Source: Ohtaekwangia sp035628875
GTDB lineage: Bacteria; Bacteroidota; Bacteroidia; Cytophagales; Cyclobacteriaceae
Assembly (NCBI GenBank): GCA_035628875.1
Contig: DASPIZ010000037.1
Location: 9,807-73,806 of the forward strand
Length of the DNA: 64,000 nucleotides
Direction: 5' to 3'
This document shows positions 34,706 through 43,323 of this stretch, one piece after another. The notes beneath the pieces were generated by a model, which was not told the DNA's origin, searched no databases, and worked only from the letters and a program-made list of their open reading frames with translations. The stretch's first letter is position 1; the number at the start of each line of letters is the position of its first letter. The translations under genes and the position numbers were made by a program.

Positions 34706-35469
34706 CATTTAAACGCACCAAAAATACATTCTGGATACTTACGGTGGTGCTGTTGGTGCTAAACTGGTTAGCTGGTATTTCCTTGTGGTGGTCTATAGGT
34801 GTTCTTGCATTTTTTCTATTGATGTGTACCATCGGTTCGTTTGTTGCAGGTCTCCAATTTTTTTTGCCTGCAATTACAAAAGGCAAAATGAATTCGGGCA
34901 CGGTTGCGATTACATTCGACGACGGGCCGGTTTACGGTAAGACAAACGAGATTCTTGAAATTCTCCGACAACACAACGTACCGGCTACATTTTTTTGTAT
35001 CGGTTCCAGGATCGTCCGGGAGTCCGGAACAATCCAGAAAATTCATGCAGAAGGGCATTTGATTGGCAATCACAGTTATTCACACCGGCCTGGATTTGGT
35101 TTTTTTTCTACGGAGAAAGTAAGGCGTGAATTAGCGGATACGGACCGTGCAATTGAAGGCTTGATTGGAAATTCACCCCGTTTTTTTCGTCCTCCGTTCG
35201 GTGTGACGAATCCCATGATCGCGAAAGCGACAAAAGGTTCTTATACCGTGGTTGGGTGGAGTATTCGCTCTTTTGATACGGTTATTCGAAATCCACAACG
35301 ATTATTAAAACGTGTTAGCCATACCGTTGAATCCGGTGATATTATACTTTTTCATGATTATTCGGACGCTATGTTGAAAATATTACCCCAGTGTATTACA
35401 GAAATTAAAAATAAGGGCTTGAAAATTGTCAGGCTCGATGTATTATTAAATCAACAGGGTTATAGGTAA
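34699..35469 (+). CDS. Polysaccharide deacetylase-like (NodB) membrane protein
   Basis: 256 residues. Two membrane helices (10-30, 32-55), then a NodB domain: ITFDDGP with D74/D75, metal ligands H125 and H129 in GNHSYSH, RPPFG, SIRSFDT and ILFHD. All five motifs of carbohydrate esterase family 4 are intact. It removes acyl groups from amino sugars at the outer face of the inner membrane. Its role in a pigment operon is unclear; it may act on a glycan or amide formed there. Confidence 0.88.
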   Translation: MLTFKRTKNTFWILTVVLLVLNWLAGISLWWSIGVLAFFLLMCTIGSFVAGLQFFLPAITKGKMNSGTVAITFDDGPVYGKTNEILEILRQHNVPATFFCIGSRIVRESGTIQKIHAEGHLIGNHSYSHRPGFGFFSTEKVRRELADTDRAIEGLIGNSPRFFRPPFGVTNPMIAKATKGSYTVVGWSIRSFDTVIRNPQRLLKRVSHTVESGDIILFHDYSDAMLKILPQCITEIKNKGLKIVRLDVLLNQQGYR

Positions 35470-35478
35470 ATTTGTAAT

Positions 35479-36129
35479 ATGACTGTTTTTCCAAAATTGC
35501 TGTTTCTGACCGGTTTTCTTTTCGCTTCAATGTCATGTTATTCATTGCAAAGCCAATATCCTGGTTTTATGCCCGTGCGCGATACAGAGACATTTGCTAA
35601 AAAGTTTAAAGAAGCTTCATTAAAGGTACAAACAATTACCAGCGATTTTAAACAGGAGAAAAACCTGGCAGCCATAACGGAGAAAATCACATCCAACGGT
35701 AAGTTCTGGTTTAAACGAAACAATAAAGTAAGATTAGATTACACAAGCCCTTTTCTTTATAAGCTAATCATCAACGAGGATAGAATTTACATCCAGGATG
35801 ATCAGGGTGAAAACCGGATTAATGTGAAATCGAATAGACTCTTTCAACAGATAAACCGGATCATCGTGGATTGTATACAAGGTTCAATACTGGAGAGTAG
35901 GGATTTTGAAACTCATGTTTTTGAAAGCGATAAACAATACCTGTTGGAAATGAAACCTGTTTCAAAACAACTTAGTGAGTTATTTTCGTCTATTGTGCTT
36001 ATTGTAAATCGAAACGATTACTCGGTAGAGATCTTAAAGTTGAATGAGGCCATGGGAGATAACACAGTTATGTTTTTTACGAATAAAAATATCAATGCAG
36101 CAGTTTCTGACAACGTGTTTGCTTTTTAG
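35479..36129 (+). CDS. LolA-like outer-membrane carrier protein
   Basis: 216 residues, signal peptide with a Cys (FLFASMSCYS). The LolA pattern is seen: FKQEKNLAAITEKITSNGKFWFKR...KVRLDYTSPF. LolA-fold proteins carry lipophilic cargo across the periplasm. The housekeeping LolA is expected elsewhere, so this is likely a dedicated shuttle for pigment or a modified lipid, in line with the MMPL transporter two genes later. Overlaps the lipoprotein gene. Confidence 0.82.
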   Translation: MTVFPKLLFLTGFLFASMSCYSLQSQYPGFMPVRDTETFAKKFKEASLKVQTITSDFKQEKNLAAITEKITSNGKFWFKRNNKVRLDYTSPFLYKLIINEDRIYIQDDQGENRINVKSNRLFQQINRIIVDCIQGSILESRDFETHVFESDKQYLLEMKPVSKQLSELFSSIVLIVNRNDYSVEILKLNEAMGDNTVMFFTNKNINAAVSDNVFAF

Positions 36130-36760
36130 TATTGTTGTGCTTCCAGGATGTGTTCCTACTTATTACAACAAACTTACGACGGTTGCGACAGATCAGCATT
36201 GTATTGACCGCATTAAACCTGTTGTTATGGGAAGCGGCTTTTATCATGCCAGTATCAATGTGGTTGGGAAGCACTTCAGTGGCTTGTTGTTTATGAAGTC
36301 CATGGATGATGCTTCAAGTCGTGTCGTGTTTACCAGCGAGACAGGGCTTACCCTTTTCGACTTTGAATACCAGGCGAATGGTTCATTTAATGTGAAACAG
36401 ATTATTCCTAAGATGAATAAACGTGTTGTGATAAAAACGCTCGGCAAAGATTTTGGTGCCATGTTGGGGGTACCATTTATAGGTAAAGAACCGCGTGCGT
36501 TGAAGGATAGTAGAACACTGCTATATGGGGTTAAGGATATTGATGAGACTTACACCTATCTCGTGACAACGGACAATTGTGATAGTCTTCAGCGAATTGA
36601 GATTGGTTCCGAAAAAAAGAGGCTGGTTTCGATTTCAGGTGTGCAAGCCGATGTGCTGATGAGCGAAAAGATTACGATTCAGCATTATACTTTCAATATG
36701 GAGATTGTCCTGAATAAAATCGGACGTAAAAAAATGCAAGAAGACACGACTATCAATTAA
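36095..36760 (+). CDS. Lipoprotein of unknown function in the pigment operon
   Basis: 221 residues from ATG 36095. Start chosen so the signal begins MQQFLTTCLLFSIVVLPGC (lipobox LPGC). It overlaps the LolA-like gene by 35 bases. No family recognised; pattern of beta strands (KHFSGLLFMKSMDDASSRVV; GLTLFDFEYQ) suggests a LolB-like or similar lipid-binding sandwich. It could receive cargo from the LolA-like protein (inference). Confidence 0.7.
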   Translation: MQQFLTTCLLFSIVVLPGCVPTYYNKLTTVATDQHCIDRIKPVVMGSGFYHASINVVGKHFSGLLFMKSMDDASSRVVFTSETGLTLFDFEYQANGSFNVKQIIPKMNKRVVIKTLGKDFGAMLGVPFIGKEPRALKDSRTLLYGVKDIDETYTYLVTTDNCDSLQRIEIGSEKKRLVSISGVQADVLMSEKITIQHYTFNMEIVLNKIGRKKMQEDTTIN

Positions 36761-36808
36761 ATTTTGAAATGACGAACGGAAGTTATACAGGGAGTTTGGT
36801 TTAGGGTT

Positions 36809-37975
36809 ATGATTTTACTAGATGGAAATACATTTTACAATCATGTTTGTGTAATTATACCAACGTATAATAATGTACAGACCCTCCTTGATGTAGTACA
36901 AGGCGTGCTTCGTTATACGAATCACGTAATCGTTGTTAACGATGGTTCTTCGGATAACAGCGATGAAGTTCTTTTAAAGTTTTCCGGGATTAAGATCGTT
37001 ACACATCTGAAGAATAAGGGGAAAGGTTTAGCACTGCGAAGCGGTATGCGTGAGGCGATTGAACTGGGTTATAAGTATGCAATTTCTATCGACTCCGATG
37101 GTCAACATTTTCCGGAAGATCTTCTCTTGTTTTATGATAAACTAAAAACAGATGTAGGTGCAGTTATAATTGGCGCACGAAATATGGAACAAGCCAGTGT
37201 TCCGGGCAAAAGTAGCTTTGGTAATAAATTCTCTAACTTCTGGTTTAAATTCGAGACCGGTATTACACTATCTGATACACAAAGCGGCTTTCGATTATAT
37301 CCACTGGAACAAATCGCAGCGATGAAGTTTTTTACCAGAAAGTATGAATTTGAAATTGAGGTGTTGGTTCGGTTGGCTTGGCGTGGTATAAGGATCAGAG
37401 AAATTCCGGTCCGCGTGTTTTATGCGGAAGCTGGGAAACGGATTTCACACTTCAGGCCATTTAAGGATTTTTCCAGGATAAGCGTGTTGAATACAGTGTT
37501 GGTGATTATCACCTTGTTGTACATCAAGCCACGTGACCTGATCCGGAAACTTAGACGCCAATCATTAAGAAAAACTTTTTATGATCTGCTGTTGGATGAG
37601 AATGAGCCAGACTCGGTGAAAGCGCTTTCGATAGCAGTTGGTATTTTTACCGGGATCGCACCCATTTGGGGATTTCAATTGATGACAGCGATTGGTTTGG
37701 CTTTTCTCCTTAAGTTAAATAAACCACTAGTGATCATTGCAGCCAATATCAGCATTCCGCCTTTTATACCATTGATCCTTTTTCTCAGTCATGCCATGGG
37801 AGCCTTGATAATCGGAGAGGGTGCTACGACTCTTACTTTTGATTCATCCCTTAGTATTGAATCGTTCGGTAATAGTATCCGCCAGTATGTTTTGGGTGCA
37901 GTATCGCTTGCGCTTGCTGCTGCCACTTTTTTTGGTCTCTTTAGTTTTGGTCTGATGAAAACGCTTAAACGATAG
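36809..37975 (+). CDS. GT2 glycosyltransferase fused to DUF2062
   Basis: 388 residues. The N-terminal 230 are a family 2 glycosyltransferase: CVIIPTYNN, VNDGSSDNSD, and SIDSDGQH with the DxD. Acceptor-site acidic region FEIEVLVRLAWRG. The C-terminal part (about 255-388) is DUF2062 with membrane helices (GIFTGIAPIWGFQLM and after). The arrangement resembles dolichol-phosphate-mannose-synthase-like enzymes. It could add a sugar to a lipid carrier or to the pigment. Confidence 0.87.
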   Translation: MILLDGNTFYNHVCVIIPTYNNVQTLLDVVQGVLRYTNHVIVVNDGSSDNSDEVLLKFSGIKIVTHLKNKGKGLALRSGMREAIELGYKYAISIDSDGQHFPEDLLLFYDKLKTDVGAVIIGARNMEQASVPGKSSFGNKFSNFWFKFETGITLSDTQSGFRLYPLEQIAAMKFFTRKYEFEIEVLVRLAWRGIRIREIPVRVFYAEAGKRISHFRPFKDFSRISVLNTVLVIITLLYIKPRDLIRKLRRQSLRKTFYDLLLDENEPDSVKALSIAVGIFTGIAPIWGFQLMTAIGLAFLLKLNKPLVIIAANISIPPFIPLILFLSHAMGALIIGEGATTLTFDSSLSIESFGNSIRQYVLGAVSLALAAATFFGLFSFGLMKTLKR

Positions 37976-37985
37976 GGAATCCGTT

Positions 37986-40900
37986 ATGACTGCATTACTC
38001 TTAAGCGTCTTCAGGTATTTTCAGAAAAATAAGCTTGCGTTTTGGTTGGTACTGACGGGCAGTATATTGCTAATGGCTGCAGGAGCGTCACGTGTTCGGC
38101 TTGAAGAGGATATCACCAGTATTTTTCCCGACGATGAACGGGTTGGTAAACTGAGTTACATTTTCAAAAACTCCTCGTTTTCGGATCGTGTCGTTGTGAT
38201 GGTTTCTGTCAGAGACAGTTCAAAAGCGCCTCAACCTGATTCTCTTGTTGCTGTTGCCAGCCGGTTAGCGGAGAAAATGGAGATCAGGCTTAAGCCGTTT
38301 GATGCGCTTGTTACAGCGCGTATAGACCAAACAAAAGTGTTGCAGGTGTTTGAGACGGCACATCGGTATTTACCGGTATTCTTAACGGAGAAGGATTATG
38401 AAACGCTTGACTCAATCTCGAAACTTGAAGTAAGTCGCCAGGTTTTACGAAATAATTTCAGGCTACTGGTTTCTCCCGCTGGAATAGCTTTAAAGAGAAT
38501 GATTGTGCAGGATCCAACTGGCTTCTCTTTTATTGTGTTAAAAAAATTGGAGCAGTTGCAATACGATGAGAATATTGAATTGTACAATGATTACATTATA
38601 ACAAAAGATCATCGGCATCTCATCTTTTTTATACAACCCGCCAGTGCTTCCGCGGCTACTGGTAAGAATGCGGATTTTGTAGAAGCGCTTAAAGATATCA
38701 TCACAACGTCGAATAGCACACTTGCGGATGTCCACGTTTCAGCCTTTGGTGCACCAATAGTGGCTGTTGGTAATGCCACGCAACTAAAGAAAGATACCAT
38801 TCTGACGCTTTCATTACTTGTAATTTTATTGAGCGTTTTTATTTATGCTTTTTTCAGGTCAAAAAGAGTTTTATTGCTTATTCTCTTTCCCGTAGTCTAC
38901 GGTGCCGTGTTTTCACTTTGTTGTATCTATCTTATTCAAGGAAACGCTTCCATTCTTGCACTGGCTGCTGGTTCTGTAATACTTGGCATTGCCGTTAATT
39001 ATGCATTGCATCTTCTCGTGCACTTGAGACAACATCCCGACAAGGAAAAAGCGATTAAAGACCTGGTAGGACCAATGACCTTGGGAAGTACCACAACTGT
39101 TTTAGCTTTTTTCAGCTTGCAATTTACCAATGCTGTCGTACTGAAAGATATTGGCCTGTTTGCAGGATTTAGTTTGATTGGTGCCGCCATTTGTTCGCTC
39201 GTATTTTTACCACATCTGGTTTCGTTGAAAAAGACCGCAGTTGATCAACGATCTTCAAAACTTAGAATTCCATTTGATAAACTAAGAATTCCAGGCATTA
39301 TACTTATTTTTTTGGTTACCCCTGTGCTCTTCTACTTTGCAGGTGATGTGACATTTAACAGCGACATGAATAAACTGAACTTCATGTCACCCGAAACGAG
39401 GGAAGCCCAGCAACGGCTTGAAACGATTAATCCGGCTAGTCTCCATACGCTCTATGTTCCCAGTGACGGAGAGTCCTTACAGCATGCGTTGCAAAAGAAT
39501 GAAAGGATAACTCCCAGACTCGACAGTCTCCGGGAGTCTGGAATTGTGAATAAAGTACACTCAGTTTCGGCGTTGCTGATCTCTGATTCTCTTCAGCGTT
39601 TACGCATTGAAAGATGGAATGCATTCTGGAGCGATGAAAGAAGGAACAGTTTTCTATCTGCTATGCATGAGGAAGGGGAGAAGCTCAAATTCTCTCCGCA
39701 GGTCCTGGCGCGTATAGATACCTTGATTACGAAGGACTACAAAATCATGGATACCGCTTCTTTCAATATGTTATGCAATACTTTCTTTCTGGATAATATT
39801 ATTGAACGCGATGGCGAGGCTACTGTAATTACATTGGTTAATACTACACCACCCAATACTGATCGCGTATATAGTGTTATTGCAAACTTTCCGGGAGCAG
39901 CGTTTGACCGTCAGATGATTACGAAACTCTTTATTGAATTTGTAAACGATGATTTTACGTTTATCGTCACCTTTACTTCTGTCCTGGTGTTTTTGGTGCT
40001 GCTCATTTCGTATGGGAAATTTGAACTGACCCTCATCACCTTCATGCCGATGCTGATTACCTGGATCTGGATTCTGGGGATCATGGCACTTGTAGGCATC
40101 GAGTTCAATATTATTAACGTAATGATCTCGACTTTCATTTTTGGCCTGGGCGATGATTACAGCATTTTTGTAATGGATGGCCTGCTACAGGAATACAAGC
40201 ACCGGAAATCTGTGTTGTTTTCCATCAGAATTTCGATTTTTCTCTCTGCACTGACCACCATTTCCGGACTGGGTGTTTTGATTTTTGCAGAGCATCCTGC
40301 ATTACGATCCATTGCTGCCATCGCCATCATTGGTATTGTTTGTGTTTTTATCATGTCCCAAACACTGGAGCCATTTCTCTTTCGATGGTTAATCACAGAT
40401 CGAACAAAAAAAGGACTTCCCCCAATGAGTCTTATGGGGATGATATTAACCTTTCTAACGTATAGCCTGTTCGTGATCGGTTCATTTTTTCTTACAGTCG
40501 TAGGTTTGGTTTTTAAAATAATTCCCTTTGGTAAGGATAGGTTGAAGTTAAGCTATCATCATTTGATCAGGATTTTTACCGGTGCTGTGTTGTATTTGAA
40601 CTTTAAGTTAAAAAAGCGGATCCTAAATCTTAGTTCACATACGTATTCAACGCCATCTGTCATCATTGCTAATCATAATTCGTTCCTCGATATTCTTATT
40701 ACAACGATGCTTAATCCCAAAGTTGTTTTACTCACCAACAAATGGGTCTGGAACTCTCCTGTATTTGGTGGTGTTGTCAGGCTTGCGAATTATTTCCCCG
40801 TAATGGAAGGCGCGGATGACAGTGTTTCGCGACTGAAGAGAAAAGTAGATCTGGGGTATTCTGTTGTGGTGTTTCCTGAAGGAACGCGTTCAGAGAGTGG

Positions 40901-41831
40901 CAATATAGGGCGGTTTCACAAAGGGGCGTTTTACCTTGCGGAGAAGTTAAATCTACCGATAACACCCCTGGTCATTCACGGTGCTTACCAGGGGATTCCG
41001 AAAAATACTTTTTATGTGAATGACAGCGTGCTTACAATCAGATTCCTGCCACGAATTGAACCTGATGATCTGCGGTATGGGACTTCTTACGCTGAACGCT
41101 GCAAATCCATCAGTCGCTATTTTAAAAGCGAGCATGCGAAAATAAAGAACGATCCAAATCAATCTGATTGGTTCGTAGATCGTTTGAAATCCAATTACAT
41201 GTACAAGGGGCCGGTTCTGGAATGGTACCTTGAAATAAAGATGCGACTGGAGAAGAATTACAAGTTCTTCCATGAACAAGTGCCGCACAATGCGAGTGTA
41301 CTTGATCTCGGCTGTGGTTATGGGTTTTTGCCTTACACGCTTCATCTGCTTTCCGGAGAACGGAGCATTCACGGCGTTGATTATGATGAGGAGAAAATCA
41401 GCATCGCGGAGAACGGCTATCTCAGGGGTAGCCAGCTTACCTTTGAATGTGCAGATGTTAGTGTATATTCAGACCTCCAATATGATGTGATTATCATGAG
41501 TGATGTATTGCATTACCTGTTGCCTGAAGATCAGGTTGCTTTGTTAAAACGTTGTTTTCATCATCTCAATCCAGGTGGAAAGATCATTATCCGCGATGGT
41601 AATACTGATATGAGGCAACGTCATAAAGGAACGAAACTGACGGAATTGTTTTCAGTGAAGCTGCTTAAATTTAACAAGGCAGTGAATCCATTGACTTTTG
41701 TTTCGGGTGAGCAGATTACTCGTCTGGCGGAAGAACATGGTTTCGTGGCGGAACAGTTTGATCACGCGAAGTTAACATCGAATATTATTTTTGTAATTAC
41801 AAAGCGGGAAGGTCATCATGGAAAAATATGA
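37986..41831 (+). CDS. Three-part fusion: MMPL transporter, acyltransferase, methyltransferase
   Basis: 1281 residues. Residues 1 to about 800 are an RND/MMPL-type transporter with two six-helix halves and large periplasmic loops; GLGDDYSIFVMDG carries the acidic motif. Residues 850-1080 are a PlsC-type acyltransferase with H897-N-S-F-L-D and the FPEGTRS block starting at 963. Residues 1090-1281 are a SAM-dependent methyltransferase with DLGCGYG (1107-1113), GVDYDEE and MSDVLHYLLPED. No frame break separates the parts. I recall this triple fusion from Bacteroidetes annotation. It probably exports and finishes the pigment lipid. Confidence 0.92.
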   Translation: MTALLLSVFRYFQKNKLAFWLVLTGSILLMAAGASRVRLEEDITSIFPDDERVGKLSYIFKNSSFSDRVVVMVSVRDSSKAPQPDSLVAVASRLAEKMEIRLKPFDALVTARIDQTKVLQVFETAHRYLPVFLTEKDYETLDSISKLEVSRQVLRNNFRLLVSPAGIALKRMIVQDPTGFSFIVLKKLEQLQYDENIELYNDYIITKDHRHLIFFIQPASASAATGKNADFVEALKDIITTSNSTLADVHVSAFGAPIVAVGNATQLKKDTILTLSLLVILLSVFIYAFFRSKRVLLLILFPVVYGAVFSLCCIYLIQGNASILALAAGSVILGIAVNYALHLLVHLRQHPDKEKAIKDLVGPMTLGSTTTVLAFFSLQFTNAVVLKDIGLFAGFSLIGAAICSLVFLPHLVSLKKTAVDQRSSKLRIPFDKLRIPGIILIFLVTPVLFYFAGDVTFNSDMNKLNFMSPETREAQQRLETINPASLHTLYVPSDGESLQHALQKNERITPRLDSLRESGIVNKVHSVSALLISDSLQRLRIERWNAFWSDERRNSFLSAMHEEGEKLKFSPQVLARIDTLITKDYKIMDTASFNMLCNTFFLDNIIERDGEATVITLVNTTPPNTDRVYSVIANFPGAAFDRQMITKLFIEFVNDDFTFIVTFTSVLVFLVLLISYGKFELTLITFMPMLITWIWILGIMALVGIEFNIINVMISTFIFGLGDDYSIFVMDGLLQEYKHRKSVLFSIRISIFLSALTTISGLGVLIFAEHPALRSIAAIAIIGIVCVFIMSQTLEPFLFRWLITDRTKKGLPPMSLMGMILTFLTYSLFVIGSFFLTVVGLVFKIIPFGKDRLKLSYHHLIRIFTGAVLYLNFKLKKRILNLSSHTYSTPSVIIANHNSFLDILITTMLNPKVVLLTNKWVWNSPVFGGVVRLANYFPVMEGADDSVSRLKRKVDLGYSVVVFPEGTRSESGNIGRFHKGAFYLAEKLNLPITPLVIHGAYQGIPKNTFYVNDSVLTIRFLPRIEPDDLRYGTSYAERCKSISRYFKSEHAKIKNDPNQSDWFVDRLKSNYMYKGPVLEWYLEIKMRLEKNYKFFHEQVPHNASVLDLGCGYGFLPYTLHLLSGERSIHGVDYDEEKISIAENGYLRGSQLTFECADVSVYSDLQYDVIIMSDVLHYLLPEDQVALLKRCFHHLNPGGKIIIRDGNTDMRQRHKGTKLTELFSVKLLKFNKAVNPLTFVSGEQITRLAEEHGFVAEQFDHAKLTSNIIFVITKREGHHGKI

Positions 41832-43323
41832 TGTAATTATTATCGGAAGTGGTTTAGGCGGGCTGGCCTGTGGTGTAATCCTCGCAAAGGAAGGTTATCG
41901 CGTGTGTATCTTGGAGAAGAATAAACAGATTGGTGGTAATCTGCAAACCTTTGTTCGTGATGGTGTTATATTTGATTCCGGGGTTCATTACGTTGGTGGA
42001 CTTGGCGAAGGGCAAAATCTGAATGTGCTGTTTCGTTATCTCGGAATTATGGATAAGCTTAAAATCCGTAAACTGGACGAAGAGGTATTTGATGCGATTC
42101 TTTTCGAGGACGATCCGATTCAATATAATTATGGTCAGGGATATGAAAAGTTCATTGTGGGGTTGGCGAAACACTTTCCGGATGAAGAAGAAGGACTGCG
42201 GAAATATTGTCAGGGAATTATTGATGTTTGTGCCAAGTTTCCATTATACAACCTTCAGCAGGGAGATTATCTCGAAAAGTTAAGCGCTCTTGAAATTGAT
42301 ACACACGCCTTTATTGCGTCTGTTATTTCCGATAAAAAATTACAAAGCATTCTTGCAGGAACAAGCCTCCTGTATGCAGGTGAGCCAGATAAAACACCCC
42401 TGTACGTTCATGCATTGGTATTGAACAGCTATATAGAAAGTTCATGGAGGTTCGTTGATGGAGGATCTCAGATTGCACGGCTGTTGAGCAGACAGATTGT
42501 TGCCGGTGGTGGTAAGATCATCAACTACACAAAAGTTGTTAATCTCGTGGAGGAAGGAGGTAAACTTCTTTATGCGGAATCCGACAAAGGAGATCGCTAT
42601 CATGGTGACTTGTTTATCTCTAATGTTCATCCGGTGAAAACACTGGAGATGACAGGGAGTGATCGTATTAAAAAGGCATTTCGTTCAAGACTGAGAGGCC
42701 TGGAAAATTCGGTGTCGGTGTTTTATGTAAACGTGGTGATGAAGGAAAAATCGTGGAAGTATGTTAATCACAACTACTATTATTTTTCTGTGGATGATGC
42801 GTGGTCAGTATTAAATTACAATGATGAGACATGGCCATTGGGGTATGCTTTGTATTGCACAGCTTCCTCGTCTGATGATCGGTATACCGACGGTGTTACG
42901 TTAATGACCTATATGCGGTTTGAAGACGTTGCGCAATGGCACGATACATTCAATACTGTGGCCGATGAATCGGATCGTGGCGGAGATTACGAAGCATTTA
43001 AGAAGACCAAAACAGAGAAACTATTTAACGTGGTGGAGAAACGCTTTCCCGGATTTACCGACGCAATTAAGAGTTACTATTCAGCCACACCGCTTTCAGT
43101 TCGCGACTATATCGGAACCGATGATGGTTCTTTATATGGCATTGTGAAGAATTATCGTGAACCGATGAGAACATTTATTTCTCCCCGGACAAAAATTGAG
43201 AACCTTTTTCTTACGGGACAAAACCTTAACCTTCATGGTGTGCTTGGGGTTACTGTTAGTGCTGTACTTACCTGTTCTGAGATTCTTGGAATAGATTACT
43301 TGCTCAACAAGATCAATAAATGA
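41818..43323 (+). CDS. Phytoene-desaturase-like FAD oxidoreductase
   Basis: 501 residues. FAD motif IIGSGLGGLACGVILAKEG (8-26), ILEKNKQIGGNLQTF, and the C-terminal LFLTGQNLNLHGVLGVTVSA pattern of CrtI/retinol-saturase-like enzymes. It overlaps the fusion gene by 14 bases. It could add or remove double bonds in the polyene or oxidise the ring. Carotenoid genes are absent here, which argues against a carotenoid function. Confidence 0.87.
   Translation: MEKYDVIIIGSGLGGLACGVILAKEGYRVCILEKNKQIGGNLQTFVRDGVIFDSGVHYVGGLGEGQNLNVLFRYLGIMDKLKIRKLDEEVFDAILFEDDPIQYNYGQGYEKFIVGLAKHFPDEEEGLRKYCQGIIDVCAKFPLYNLQQGDYLEKLSALEIDTHAFIASVISDKKLQSILAGTSLLYAGEPDKTPLYVHALVLNSYIESSWRFVDGGSQIARLLSRQIVAGGGKIINYTKVVNLVEEGGKLLYAESDKGDRYHGDLFISNVHPVKTLEMTGSDRIKKAFRSRLRGLENSVSVFYVNVVMKEKSWKYVNHNYYYFSVDDAWSVLNYNDETWPLGYALYCTASSSDDRYTDGVTLMTYMRFEDVAQWHDTFNTVADESDRGGDYEAFKKTKTEKLFNVVEKRFPGFTDAIKSYYSATPLSVRDYIGTDDGSLYGIVKNYREPMRTFISPRTKIENLFLTGQNLNLHGVLGVTVSAVLTCSEILGIDYLLNKINK

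Noticed and set aside
41818..43323. Carotenoid pathway (phytoene desaturase)
   Set aside because: No phytoene synthase or cyclase is nearby; the gene overlaps pigment-lipid genes of the aryl-polyene type.
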